Shown: positions 17,969-26,381, counted from the first letter of the stretch. The stretch is 64,000 nt of DNA from Amycolatopsis sp. 195334CR (GCF_017309385.1 NZ_JAFJMJ010000001.1:372001-436000); one strand, 5' to 3'. A program made the numbers and translations. The notes: generated by a model from the sequence alone, not told the origin.

Positions 17969-19209
17969 GCCCCGGCCTCCCGCTCCAACACCGCCCGCAA
18001 CCGATCGCGCTGGTCAAGGATGACCGATCGCAGCACGCCGTCAAGCAGATCCCAGACCTGCTCCGCGCCCACCCCGTCTTCCCGCAGCTCACGGCCGTGC
18101 ACCCGAACCCAAAGCCGCCGAAGGTAGGCAGCACGGACGCCGCGCACGTCGGCGTGGAGCTCCGGCGGCGCGGCCGAGGGCAGGCGCAGCACCCGGTGCA
18201 CGTAGGCCTCGCGCTCCCACCGCGACCGCAGCCGGGCGGCCGCGCTGCCCGCCACCACGGCCGATCCGTCGGCGAGCGGCGCCGACGCCTCCCGGCCGAG
18301 CACCAGCACCACCCGGCTGACCTCGTCCGCCAGCTGCCACGGCCCGGCCGAGCGCGCGATCTCCTGGCGCACCAGTGCCGGGACGTCGGCGAGCCCCGCC
18401 CGCAGGAAGGTGTTGGTCAGCGGCGCGAACAGCCGTTCCAGGATCGACCGGTCGAACGGCTTGGGCAGGTTCGCCTTCGACGCGCTCACCCCGAGCACCG
18501 GCCGCGCCGGCCGGTCGCGGTCGGTCAGCCCGTGTGCCTGCGCGACACCCGGCTGGTCGAGTTCGGCCGCCAGCGCGCTGCCCGCGGCACCCGCGACCAG
18601 CGCCCGGAACAACGCGTCGTCGGGCGCGGTGGCGCAGGTGGCCAGGAACTCCGCGGCGGTGACCGGCACCTGCCCCGGCGGTGGCGCGGACATCGCGGCC
18701 CAGGTGACCTCGATCAGCCGGGTCAGCTCACCCGCGTTGGCCGCGTCGGTCAGGAAGCCCCGCAGCGCGCCGACGGTCGGGCCGCCCTGAGCGTGCACGT
18801 CCGCGAGCACGGACGCCGCCACCCGCTCGGCATCCGCGCCCGGTTCCCCGTGCTCGGTCGCCAGCTCGAAGCAGCGCTGGAAGTAGAGGTCCTGCGGATT
18901 GCCGTCGGTGATCCGCAGGCGGCGGCGTTCCTTCTTCAGCACCACGAACCAGCTCGCTGTCGCGGCCAGCACCGGGCCGGCGCCGGTGATCCGGGCGCGC
19001 AGGGCGTCGACGTGCGCGATGGCGATCGGGCCCGCGGCGAACTCGGGGTGCTGGACCGGGCGCAGCACCAGCGGTTCGAGGATCAGCTTCACCGTGCGGG
19101 TCAGCGGGCGGCCCGCCCCGTTGCCCAGCGGCGCGACGGCCTCCCCCAGTTCCGCCCACGCCTGCGCGACCACCAGGCCGCGGGGAAGCGTCGCCGTAGC
19201 GGTGGTCAC
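17965..19209 (-). CDS. Unknown protein, first gene of the CHAT cassette
   Basis: 414 residues, mostly helical, no membrane segment, no known domain recognised. Notable blocks are TRTVKLILEPLVLRP, ASWFVVLKKERRRLRITDGN, a central ADVPALVRQEIARSAGPWQL, and a basic helical end (VRGVRAAYLRRLWVRVHGREL, VLRSVILDQRDRLRAVLERE). It leads an operon whose other members are an unknown, a TPR protein and a CHAT protease. By position it could be the sensor or the protease target. The promoter should lie in 19210-19297, shared with the divergent gene at 19298. Confidence 0.75.
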   Translation of the reverse strand: MTTATATLPRGLVVAQAWAELGEAVAPLGNGAGRPLTRTVKLILEPLVLRPVQHPEFAAGPIAIAHVDALRARITGAGPVLAATASWFVVLKKERRRLRITDGNPQDLYFQRCFELATEHGEPGADAERVAASVLADVHAQGGPTVGALRGFLTDAANAGELTRLIEVTWAAMSAPPPGQVPVTAAEFLATCATAPDDALFRALVAGAAGSALAAELDQPGVAQAHGLTDRDRPARPVLGVSASKANLPKPFDRSILERLFAPLTNTFLRAGLADVPALVRQEIARSAGPWQLADEVSRVVLVLGREASAPLADGSAVVAGSAAARLRSRWEREAYVHRVLRLPSAAPPELHADVRGVRAAYLRRLWVRVHGRELREDGVGAEQVWDLLDGVLRSVILDQRDRLRAVLEREAGA

Positions 19210-19297
19210 CCGGCGAGCCTACGCGGCGCGTTCCTGGGACCGGTAGGCGCGATCGGGCGCCGAAGCTCTCCCCATCACGACCGAACAGGGGAAGCCG

Positions 19298-20386
19298 ATG
19301 TACCTCGACCCACCGCAGTACGCACCGGCGCCGTCGCTCCACGACACACCGCGCCGCCGCCTGACGTTCCGGATCCCGTTCCTGTTCTTCACCGGCCTGT
19401 TCGCGCTGCTGTTCTTCGGCGGTTCCTACCTCGTCTCCCCCGAACCGGACATCGAGGTGCAGCCGGGCTTCGCCTTCGCCGAGGTGAACGGGCGGGACGT
19501 GGTCCTCGTGCCGTACGAGCGGCACGGCAGCCAGGGCATGTTCCAGCTGATGACGCAGGACATGTTCCAGGTGCGGCTGGCCGCCGCCGATCCGGCGAGC
19601 GGTGAGGTGCTGTGGGACACGCAGCTGTCCGACGAACTGGTCTGGGAGGCCTCGGTGCTCACCGCCGGGCAGCGCTACGCCTACCTGGCCACCGATTCCG
19701 GGCTGTTCATCCTCGACGTGGCGGACGGATCGATTGCCGCACAAGGCGAGGAGGTGCCCGGCCTGGGCACCGCGTTCGTCGCCGCCCGGGCCGCGTACGC
19801 CTACGACCCGGACAACCAGCGGGTCCTCGCGCTGACCACGGCGGGCACGGTGAAGGCGATCGAGGTCGACCAGACCTCGGCCACCGCGGTCGACGCGGAG
19901 ACCGCTTCGGCGTGGGGTGAACGCCTTTCCGCGAAGTCGACGCCCGACCGCCCGTCCGGCGCGACCGCCACCGAGGCCGAACTGAACGGCGAGCAGGTCG
20001 TGCTCGAGGACATCGGCATCGGCAGCCTGGGCAGCGTCCTGTTCCGCGGTCCCGAAAACGGCCGCAAGCTCCAGGTCAGCCAGACCGCTTTCCCCGGGGC
20101 GCGGCTGGTCGTCACGGACGGGACGCCCGCCGGTGCCGACACCGGGCACGTGCTGGTGCAGCACCAGCGCTCGGTGAACGACCCCGAGTACACGCTCAGC
20201 CAGGTCTCGCTCGACACCGGCGAGGTGACCGGTTCGCTGCCGGTGGAATCGGCGGTCGAACGCGCGGTGGCCGGTCCGGACGGGACCACCGCCCTCGCCG
20301 CCCGCGACGAGCTCGTGCTGGCCCGCGGCGACGGCTCGCTGCTCCCCCTCGACATCGGCGAAACCGACTTCTTCGGCTCCGCCTGA
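19298..20386 (+). CDS. Membrane-anchored beta-propeller-like protein (PA2928-like)
   Basis: 362 residues. A Pro-rich cytoplasmic start precedes one membrane helix (IPFLFFTGLFALLFFGGSYL, about 27-47). The extracytoplasmic part reads like a PQQ/WD-type propeller: repeated short blocks such as ADPASGEVLWDTQLSDELVW, TDSGLFILDVADGSIAAQGE and SLDTGEVTGSLPVESAVERA. The order and length resemble the PA2928 family, of unknown function. It is followed after 30 bases by a second envelope gene with its own RBS (GGAAAGGG), probably one operon, and is divergent from the CHAT cassette. Confidence 0.65.
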   Translation: MYLDPPQYAPAPSLHDTPRRRLTFRIPFLFFTGLFALLFFGGSYLVSPEPDIEVQPGFAFAEVNGRDVVLVPYERHGSQGMFQLMTQDMFQVRLAAADPASGEVLWDTQLSDELVWEASVLTAGQRYAYLATDSGLFILDVADGSIAAQGEEVPGLGTAFVAARAAYAYDPDNQRVLALTTAGTVKAIEVDQTSATAVDAETASAWGERLSAKSTPDRPSGATATEAELNGEQVVLEDIGIGSLGSVLFRGPENGRKLQVSQTAFPGARLVVTDGTPAGADTGHVLVQHQRSVNDPEYTLSQVSLDTGEVTGSLPVESAVERAVAGPDGTTALAARDELVLARGDGSLLPLDIGETDFFGSA

Positions 20387-20416
20387 ACCACTCCTCTTGT
20401 ACGGAAAGGGAAAACC

Positions 20417-21178
20417 ATGAGAATCCTGCTGCTGCTCCCGCTCTTCATCGGCCTGGTCTGCACCGCCTTCTGGGTCGCCGGCGGGCTCTCCGGCGACGAC
20501 GAGTTCGCCTGGCTCAACGGCTGGCTGGCCGGCCCGATCCTGGTGCTGGCGTCGCTGCCGTTCGCCTTCCTGCGTGGCCTTTCCGGGGCGTTCGGCGGGG
20601 TGCCGCGCGAGTTCCGGGACGCGCCGATCGGCATCGGCACGGTCACCGGGGTGGCGCGGACCGGGCTGAGCGTGAACGACCACCCGGAGCTGGAGATCCA
20701 GCTCCGGGTGGACACGCCGGACGGCCGGTCGTTCCCCGCTTCCGCGCGGCAGATCGTCGACCTGACCGACCTCGCCGCGGTGCAGCCGAACGCCACGCTG
20801 CCGGTGCGCTACCTGCCCGACGGGCGGGTGGCGCTGGCCACCGACGCCGCCCTGCCCGAACTCCAGGCGGCGCTCAACCGGGTCCAGGTGGCGAAGGGGT
20901 GGATGACGCCGAACCAGTTGCGCATCGCCGAGCAGGGGGTGGACGCGCGGGCGGTGGTGCTGGCCATGACGCCGACCGGGCACACCGCGGACGGGCGCTC
21001 GGAGGTGACCCTGGGCCTGCGGATCACGCGCGGGGACGGCACCACCTTCGACCTGACGCAGGAGAAGAAGCTGCCGCCGAGCGCGGTCGGGCAGGTGCAG
21101 CCGGGCATGGTGGTGCGCGTCAAGTACCTCCCGCACGACGAATCCGAGGTCGCCCTGGTCACCAGCCTGGCCGGGTGA
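20417..21178 (+). CDS. Membrane protein with duplicated DUF3592-like domain
   Basis: 253 residues. Two membrane helices near the start (about 2-24 and 34-58) are followed by two similar soluble halves: TGVARTGLSVNDHPELEIQLRVDTPDGR...ATLPVRYLPDGRVAL and ARAVVLAMTPTGHTADGRSEVTLGL...MVVRVKYLPHDESEVAL. Each half ends in V-[RK]-YLP, so an internal duplication is clear. The pattern resembles SH3-like DUF3592 modules. It is the second gene of a probable two-gene envelope operon and ends at the inverted repeat at 21182. Confidence 0.65.
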   Translation: MRILLLLPLFIGLVCTAFWVAGGLSGDDEFAWLNGWLAGPILVLASLPFAFLRGLSGAFGGVPREFRDAPIGIGTVTGVARTGLSVNDHPELEIQLRVDTPDGRSFPASARQIVDLTDLAAVQPNATLPVRYLPDGRVALATDAALPELQAALNRVQVAKGWMTPNQLRIAEQGVDARAVVLAMTPTGHTADGRSEVTLGLRITRGDGTTFDLTQEKKLPPSAVGQVQPGMVVRVKYLPHDESEVALVTSLAG

Positions 21179-21181
21179 CCC

Positions 21182-21234
21182 GCAGTGAATGTGGCTTTCA
21201 CTGCGCATTCGGCAGTGAAAGCCACATTCACTGC
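21182..21234. repeat. Perfect 23-bp inverted repeat with nested dyads
   Basis: Arms 21182-21204 and 21212-21234 are exact reverse complements around a 7-base loop (GCATTCG). Each arm is itself framed by an 8-bp dyad (GCAGTGAA...TTCACTGC), so one 23-bp hairpin or two small hairpins can form. It lies 3 bases past the stop of the gene ending at 21178 and contains the stop codon of the small ORF at 21228 on the other strand. It may act as a bidirectional terminator, and its form suggests a dispersed genomic repeat. Confidence 0.85.
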
Positions 21235-21341
21235 ATCGGGCCGGTGGCCTCGGGCGGGCTGGTCTCGGTGGATTCCTCGTCGGCGAGCCATTCGAGGCCG
21301 GCTTCGGCCAGGAGGTGGTCGAGGATCGGGGTGGCCGTCAC
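21228..21341 (-). CDS. Very small acidic protein (37 residues)
   Basis: The GTG at 21341 overlaps the stop of the preceding small ORF as GTGA. The peptide starts VTATPILDHLLAEAGLEWLA and ends in a Glu/Thr/Pro-rich tail. The overlap and the sensible composition support translation, but the last codons fall within the inverted repeat, so the repeat appears to have supplied the stop codon. No family was recognised. Confidence 0.4.
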   Translation of the reverse strand: MTATPILDHLLAEAGLEWLADEESTETSPPEATGPMQ

Positions 21342-21565
21342 CGGACCGCCACCCCGATGATGTTGTCCGCCCGGACCCAGTGCGGTTCCCGGTCCGCGGC
21401 CTGTTCCCTGGCCCGCACCGGGATCCAGGTGGTCTCGGTGTAGCTGTCCACTACGGCTTTCCCCGCGATTTGCCCTTGCCGCCGCGGTTGCTCGGGTGAT
21501 CCGCCTGCGAGGTAGGTGATTTCGTCCCCGACTTCGAATGAGCCTTCTTCTGCTTCGCTCCCCAC
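21338..21565 (-). CDS. Small SH3-like protein of unknown function (75 residues)
   Basis: 75 residues: an acidic start (MGSEAEEGSFEVGDEITYLA), then GQIAGKAVVDSYTETTWIPV and WVRADNIIGVAVR, which read as short beta strands. It begins inside the 3' end of the sigma-factor gene in another frame (115 shared bases), so either it is coupled to that message or the low-complexity sigma tail is mis-extended. No family was recognised. Confidence 0.5.
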   Translation of the reverse strand: MGSEAEEGSFEVGDEITYLAGGSPEQPRRQGQIAGKAVVDSYTETTWIPVRAREQAADREPHWVRADNIIGVAVR

Positions 21566-22671
21566 GCGTTCCCTCCTCCGCTCTGCGCCGCCGAACTCTC
21601 CTTTGCATTACCGCACTTCTCCGCGGCGCACGCCGCCGAGCCCCGCGCAGACCCCTCGGCAGGGTGAAGATCAACCACCGGTCGGACCGCCTCGCCGTCC
21701 ACCGGTACCCGCGGACCGGCGATCACGCGCGTCGTCCCGGTGACCGGGAGTTCCGCCGAAGCGGACGGCGGCAGCGCCACGACCTCCGGCCGCGGCCCGG
21801 GCAGCACCGGGCCCACCTGCTGCGGCACCGGCGCACCGGTGACGGCCACCACCGCGGCGGCCACCACGGCGGCGACCTTGCCACCGCCGGTCATCCCGGC
21901 GGAGATCGGCATCACCAGCGCGCTCGCGTTCCTCCTGGCCAGCGAGGGCCGCAGTTCGAGGTTGGCTTCGAACAACCCGGCCGCGACGGCCCGGCACGCG
22001 CGGCAGCGCTCGACGTGCGCAGCAACCTTGGCCGCCCGGCGCACGGACAGCCCGTCCCGCACCCACGCCGCCATTTCCGGGCGGATCGTGCCGCAGTCGG
22101 GCTTGCTGCTGTCGGGCACCTGCACCTGGAGGTAGGCGCGGCGCAGTCCTTCCCGCGCACGCATCGCCAGCCCGGCCACCCCGTTCGCGGACACCCCGAG
22201 CATCGGCGCCAGTTCCGCGGCGGAGGCGCCTTCGACCTCGGTGTGCCACAGCACCGTCCGCCACCGGCCGGGCAGCGTGCAGAACGCGGCCCAGGCGATC
22301 CCCGCCTGCCACCGGCGCACGGTCAGCTCGTCCACCGCGGCGTCCATCGCGGCGCGCTCCGGGACCTCGCCGGGCAGGTCGACGCGGGCCTGCCGCCGTT
22401 GCCAGCTCACCGCCAGGTTCCGCATGGTGACCAGCAGGTACGGCCACATGTCCTGCTTCGGCCCCGAACCCGAGCGGACCGCGATCAGCACCCGCACGAA
22501 CGACTCGGCCACCAGGTCGTCGCGTTCGGCGGGATCGCTCGACCAGCGCACGGCGGCCCGGTGCGCGGCGGCGGCGTGCCGCCGGAACAGCACGTCGCAC
22601 GCCCCGAAGTCGCCGTCGCGGACAGCGGCGAGCAGCACCTCGTCGCGTGTGCCGTGCTCACGCTCCCACAT
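21451..22671 (-). CDS. ECF sigma factor fused to zinc-finger/transmembrane anti-sigma-like region
   Basis: 406 residues. Sigma region 2 (residues about 20-85, FGACDVLFRRHAAAAHRAAV, WPYLLVTMRNLAVSWQRRQ) and region 4 (about 120-180, WRTVLWHTEVEGASAAELAP, MRAREGLRRAYL) are followed by HVERCRACR, a zinc-finger-like H-x3-C-x2-C as in zf-HC2 anti-sigma factors. A hydrophobic helix (KVAAVVAAAVVAVTGAPV, about 250-268) and a long Ser/Lys/Gly-rich tail come next. A sigma factor carrying its own anti-sigma and anchor in cis would be held at the membrane until released. The tail overlaps the small ORF at 21338. Confidence 0.8.
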   Translation of the reverse strand: MWEREHGTRDEVLLAAVRDGDFGACDVLFRRHAAAAHRAAVRWSSDPAERDDLVAESFVRVLIAVRSGSGPKQDMWPYLLVTMRNLAVSWQRRQARVDLPGEVPERAAMDAAVDELTVRRWQAGIAWAAFCTLPGRWRTVLWHTEVEGASAAELAPMLGVSANGVAGLAMRAREGLRRAYLQVQVPDSSKPDCGTIRPEMAAWVRDGLSVRRAAKVAAHVERCRACRAVAAGLFEANLELRPSLARRNASALVMPISAGMTGGGKVAAVVAAAVVAVTGAPVPQQVGPVLPGPRPEVVALPPSASAELPVTGTTRVIAGPRVPVDGEAVRPVVDLHPAEGSARGSAACAAEKCGNAKESSAAQSGGGNAWGAKQKKAHSKSGTKSPTSQADHPSNRGGKGKSRGKP

Positions 22672-22794
22672 CGGCTCACTCCCGGGTAGGCGGTCCCTTC
22701 ACAGGTGCCGACTCCCCACCCCGGACCCCATGACGCGATATCGCGACGGAGATCCAAGTCACACTCGGCTCGCTGTCCGCGACAGCCTATTTCC

Positions 22795-23160
22795 TCAGCA
22801 GATCTTCTTGAGGTCCGCGGTGACACCGGTTGCCGAGTAGTAACCGAAGGCGAAGCTGCTGGAGGTCCCGGTGTCCTTGGACTTGACCAGGTCGTCGCCG
22901 CTCCGCGCGAAGGTGAACTTGGCCCGGACCAGGCAGCCGTCGGTCTTCAGGTCGGTGACCGTGCCGGTGACCTTCCGCTGGTTGCCGTCGTAGCAGATCG
23001 AGTAGGTCACCTTGCCCCAGCCGGCCGGCGGCTGGATCCGGTAGCCGCCGACGCAGGACGCGGCGGTGGTCACCTCGCCGGCCGCGGCGGGCACCGCGGC
23101 CAGCCCCAGCGCCATCGCGACCCCACCCGTGACCGCGGCGATACGACGCGTGAACTTCAT
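22795..23160 (-). CDS. Small secreted Cys-containing protein
   Basis: 121 residues from the ATG at 23160, with GGGGAG six bases upstream. A typical signal peptide (MKFTRRIAAVTGGVAMALGL...VPAAAGE) is cut near residue 28. The mature domain of about 93 residues has four Cys (ASCVGG, YSICYDG, TDGCLVR and the last residue), probably two disulfides, and alternating strands (KVTGTVTDLKTDG, VRAKFTFARSGD). No family was recognised; it may bind or inhibit something outside the cell. Confidence 0.7.
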   Translation of the reverse strand: MKFTRRIAAVTGGVAMALGLAAVPAAAGEVTTAASCVGGYRIQPPAGWGKVTYSICYDGNQRKVTGTVTDLKTDGCLVRAKFTFARSGDDLVKSKDTGTSSSFAFGYYSATGVTADLKKIC

Positions 23161-23219
23161 GTGCACTCCCCTTTTCCTGGTTGTGGTACCAGGATCGGGA
23201 GCGCGCTTTCGCCGCCCTT

Positions 23220-23558
23220 TCAGTCGGGGGAAACCGGACGGCGACCCCAGAAGACGCCGCTGAGCAGCACGAGGACGCCGACGCCGGTGACCGGCCAGCC
23301 CACCCACCGGCGGTCCTCGACGGCCAGTGCGCACACGGGGGCCGCCCGCAGCCGCGGGGTGTCGCCCCCGACGGCGTCGTTGAATTCGTCGGCGCCGACG
23401 AAGGTGTCCAGTTCCTCGCTGCCGGGCGCGAAGGTGCTGCCGCAGTCGACATCGACGCGGCCGAGCTGGGCGCTGACCGGCAGGGCCAGCGAGACCAGCC
23501 CGCCGAGCACCAGCAGCCCGCCGGCGACGAGCAGAGCGATTCTCACCACGGGTGCCAT
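23220..23558 (-). CDS. Two-helix membrane protein, unknown
   Basis: 112 residues. Helix 1 is about residues 6-30 and helix 2 about 92-108. Between them lies an external loop of about 60 residues with two Cys (VDVDCGSTF, APVCALAV) that could form a disulfide. No family was recognised. It is monocistronic between the secreted protein and the oxidoreductase. Confidence 0.6.
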   Translation of the reverse strand: MAPVVRIALLVAGGLLVLGGLVSLALPVSAQLGRVDVDCGSTFAPGSEELDTFVGADEFNDAVGGDTPRLRAAPVCALAVEDRRWVGWPVTGVGVLVLLSGVFWGRRPVSPD

Positions 23559-23608
23559 CCGACCACATCCCGCCGGGACCCGTCCCGGCGCTGGTACACA
23601 GTGGACGG

Positions 23609-24373
23609 CTACCCGAGGTGAATTCCCAACCCCGTTCGCCCGGGCGCCAGTTCGCCGCGGAGGTGGCGGTCGGCGTCGTACTCGCCGTCGGCCAGTGCCC
23701 GGTACGGGATCGGGCGTTCGGCTTCGAGGCCGTGGAGGCGGGTGCGCAGGCGGTCGGTTTCGTGGTCGAGCCGGTCCCAGCCGGGGCGGTCGGTGCCCGC
23801 GACGAGGTGCGGGCGCAGCGGTCGCATGCCGGTGTACCAGAAGATGCCGTGCAGGAAGGGGAAGAACAGTTCGCCCGCCTCGCCGTTGAGGCCACGCGGG
23901 TCGAAGGCCGTCTCACGATCTCCGGCGGTGATCACCGTGAGGGCGCGTTTCCCGGCCAGGCCGCCGTCGCCGTACTTGCGCGTCCGCCCGGCGTCGTCCT
24001 TGAGCCCGAAGGCGAAGCCCTTCACGAAGACCCGGTCGAACCAGCCCTTGAGGATGGCGGGCATGCCGTACCACCACAACGGGAAGTGGAACACCACGAG
24101 CGACGCGCGGCTGAGCTTCTCCTGCTCGGCCACGATGTCCCCGGACAGCGAGCCGCGGGTGTACGCCTCGGCGGACTGGTCACCGACCGGCAGGTCCGGG
24201 CGGGCGGGCGCGCCGAAGTCGTGCGCGGTCACCGCCGGGTTCCAGTTCATCGCGTAGAGGTCCGAGGTCAGCACCGCGTATCCGGCGTCGGTCAGGGTTT
24301 TGGTGGTGACCTCGGCCAGGCGGGCGTTGAGCGAGCGGGCGCTGGGATGTGCGAGGACCAGCAGGGCTTCCAT
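23609..24373 (-). CDS. NAD(P)H:quinone reductase / KefF-type flavodoxin-fold protein
   Basis: 254 residues. The start MEALLVLAHPSARSLNARLA is the FMN/FAD phosphate-binding loop of the flavodoxin_2 family, and FHFPLWWYGMPAILKGWFDR is its signature. It should reduce quinones or electrophiles with NAD(P)H in the cytoplasm. It is divergent from a HxlR regulator across a 92-base gap, a common quinone- or aldehyde-responsive pair. The start is the ATG at 24373. Confidence 0.9.
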   Translation of the reverse strand: MEALLVLAHPSARSLNARLAEVTTKTLTDAGYAVLTSDLYAMNWNPAVTAHDFGAPARPDLPVGDQSAEAYTRGSLSGDIVAEQEKLSRASLVVFHFPLWWYGMPAILKGWFDRVFVKGFAFGLKDDAGRTRKYGDGGLAGKRALTVITAGDRETAFDPRGLNGEAGELFFPFLHGIFWYTGMRPLRPHLVAGTDRPGWDRLDHETDRLRTRLHGLEAERPIPYRALADGEYDADRHLRGELAPGRTGLGIHLG

Positions 24374-24410
24374 GGGAGGAACGCTAGGAACGAACTACGC
24401 TGGGGACAAG

Positions 24411-24435
24411 TACGCACATCGGCGGCACATACTGA
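24411..24435. promoter_or_regulatory. Possible HxlR operator
   Basis: AGTACG and CATACT halves (one mismatch as a dyad) lie 13 bases apart between the divergent reductase and HxlR starts. Only position and partial symmetry support it. Confidence 0.35.
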
Positions 24436-24465
24436 CGATCTGGATAGCTTTGGACGGGAGCAGGG

Positions 24466-24792
24466 ATGCGTGAGCAGGTGCGGGCCGCGCTGGCCGTGTG
24501 CCCGGTGGAGGTGTCGATCGCCGTGCTCGGCGGGGCGTGGAAGCTGAGCGCCGTGCGGTACCTGCTGACGCGCACGCACCGCTTCGGCGAACTCCAGCGC
24601 GCCGTCGGCGATGTCACCCCGCGGACGCTCACGCGCGTCCTGCGCGAACTCGAAGCCGATGGCATCGTCAGGCGGACCGTCTACGCCGAGGTCCCGCCCC
24701 GGGTCGAGTACTCCCTCACCGACCTGGGCGAGTCCCTGCGCCCCATCGTCACCTGGCTCGAATCCTGGGGCGAGGCCTACGCGCGGGCTTAG
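24466..24792 (+). CDS. HxlR-family transcriptional regulator
   Basis: 108 residues. The winged helix contains CPVEVSIAVLGGAWKLSAVR (the conserved Cys-Pro start of HxlR proteins), RFGELQRAVGDVTPRTLTRV and the wing VPPRVEYSLTDLGESLRPI. The single Cys near the N-terminus is the usual redox or electrophile sensor. It is divergent from the quinone reductase, which is its likely target. Confidence 0.92.
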   Translation: MREQVRAALAVCPVEVSIAVLGGAWKLSAVRYLLTRTHRFGELQRAVGDVTPRTLTRVLRELEADGIVRRTVYAEVPPRVEYSLTDLGESLRPIVTWLESWGEAYARA

Positions 24793-24824
24793 CTGATCGC
24801 GCTGCGCACGGCCACGACCCGCCC

Positions 24825-26381
24825 CTAGACCACCTCGAAGTTCGCCATCATGCCCATGTCCTCGTGTTCGGCGTTGTGGCAGTGGAACATGTACCGCCCG
24901 CGGTAGCCGTCGAACTTCGCGATGACTTCGACCGCTTCGCCGGGGCGCAGGTCGACGGTGTCCTTCCGGCCCGCGTCGTACGGGCCCGGTTCGCGACCAC
25001 CGCGGGAAAGCACGCGGAAGTCCACCAGGTGCAGGTGGATCGGGTGGTGCAGATCGGCCACGAACCGCCAGATCTCCACGTCACCCAGCCTCGGGCGGGC
25101 GTCGATGCGGGACGGCGAGTACGGCTCACCGCCGATCGTCCAGCCGTGCCTGCCGCCGACCGTGCCGCCGCGGAAGGAGAAGTCGCGCGTCACGGTGACC
25201 CGCGCACGGTCGAGCGGCTCGATTTCCACCAGCCGCTCGGGGATGTGGCTGTCCTCGGTGGCACGCCTCACCACCCGGAACCGCATCACGTGCGCGGTCG
25301 TGCCGGTGCCCAGCCGGTTCACCAGCGTGACCTCCGTGCCCACCGGGTACGCGCCGAAGTCGACCACCAGGTCGTACCGCTCGGCCGGCGCGATCGGCAC
25401 GTGCTCGTGCACCAGCGGCGCTTCGAGCAGCCCTTGGTCCGCGCCGATCTGCGTGAACGGCTGCGGCGGGTCCAGCGCGAGGTCGTAGCGCCGGGCGTTG
25501 GAGCCGTTGAGCACGCGCAGCCGGTGCTTGGTCGCGGACACCTCGGCCACCGGCCACGGCACGCCGTTCACCAGCAGCACGTCACCGAACACGCCTTCCA
25601 CGAACGCCTCTTCCACCCCCGGCACCGAGGTCAGCGACGGGTCGATGGACGGGTACCGCAGGGAACCGTCGGCGGCGAACGCGCGATCGGTGAGCACCAG
25701 CGGCAGCTCCCGTTCCCCGCGCGGCAACGGCAGCGCGTCCTCCTCGTCGTCGCGCACCAGGTGCAGTCCGGCCAGGCCGCGGTAGACGGCCGGACCGGTG
25801 AAGTCCATCCGGTGGTCGTGGTACCAGAGCATCGCCGCCCGCTGCCGCATCGGGTACACGTAGTCGCGCGTACCGTGCGAGATGAGCGCCGCGGGGTCGT
25901 GCATCAGCGCATGCCCGCCGTGCGCGTGCGGAGCGGCGCCGGCGGGCAGCACCAGATCGGTGGCGTACCCGTCGGACTCCGGTGGGGTGTGCCCGCCGTG
26001 CAGGTGGACCACGGTCGGCACCGGGAGTTCGTTGCGGTGCCGGACGATCGTCGTGCGATCACGGCGCGATTCGATGGTCGGCCCGGGGAAAGTCCCTTCG
26101 TAGCCCCAGATCGGCGTCCGCACCCCGGGCAGGATTTCGGCGACCGCCTGCCGCTGCACGATTTCGTACCGGTCGGCGTCCGCGTCCCGCGACACCGGCG
26201 ACAGCACGGCCGGGATCGGCAGCGGGACCTGAAACGGCGCGGGCAGCGGCAGCTCGCTGGTGAGCAGTTCACCGGTGGCCGCCGCGGTCCGGAACACCCG
26301 CGGCCCCAGCAGCCCGGCCGCGACCAGCACCCCGGCACCCCCGGTCAGGCCGAGGAACCGGCGGCGCGACAACCCGCTCAT
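24825..26381 (-). CDS. Tat-exported multicopper oxidase (CotA/phenoxazinone synthase-like)
   Basis: 518 residues. A Tat signal (SRRRFLGLTGG) is followed by three cupredoxin domains. All four copper-ligand blocks are present: HLHGGH, WYHDH, HPIHLHLV and HCHNAEHEDMGM; the Met after the last His is the axial type 1 ligand. The length fits CotA/bilirubin-oxidase-like three-domain laccases. It should oxidise phenols, metals or aromatic precursors outside the cell. It is the second gene after a small membrane protein and overlaps it by 4 bases (26378-26381). A LysR gene diverges upstream. Confidence 0.94.
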   Translation of the reverse strand: MSGLSRRRFLGLTGGAGVLVAAGLLGPRVFRTAAATGELLTSELPLPAPFQVPLPIPAVLSPVSRDADADRYEIVQRQAVAEILPGVRTPIWGYEGTFPGPTIESRRDRTTIVRHRNELPVPTVVHLHGGHTPPESDGYATDLVLPAGAAPHAHGGHALMHDPAALISHGTRDYVYPMRQRAAMLWYHDHRMDFTGPAVYRGLAGLHLVRDDEEDALPLPRGERELPLVLTDRAFAADGSLRYPSIDPSLTSVPGVEEAFVEGVFGDVLLVNGVPWPVAEVSATKHRLRVLNGSNARRYDLALDPPQPFTQIGADQGLLEAPLVHEHVPIAPAERYDLVVDFGAYPVGTEVTLVNRLGTGTTAHVMRFRVVRRATEDSHIPERLVEIEPLDRARVTVTRDFSFRGGTVGGRHGWTIGGEPYSPSRIDARPRLGDVEIWRFVADLHHPIHLHLVDFRVLSRGGREPGPYDAGRKDTVDLRPGEAVEVIAKFDGYRGRYMFHCHNAEHEDMGMMANFEVV

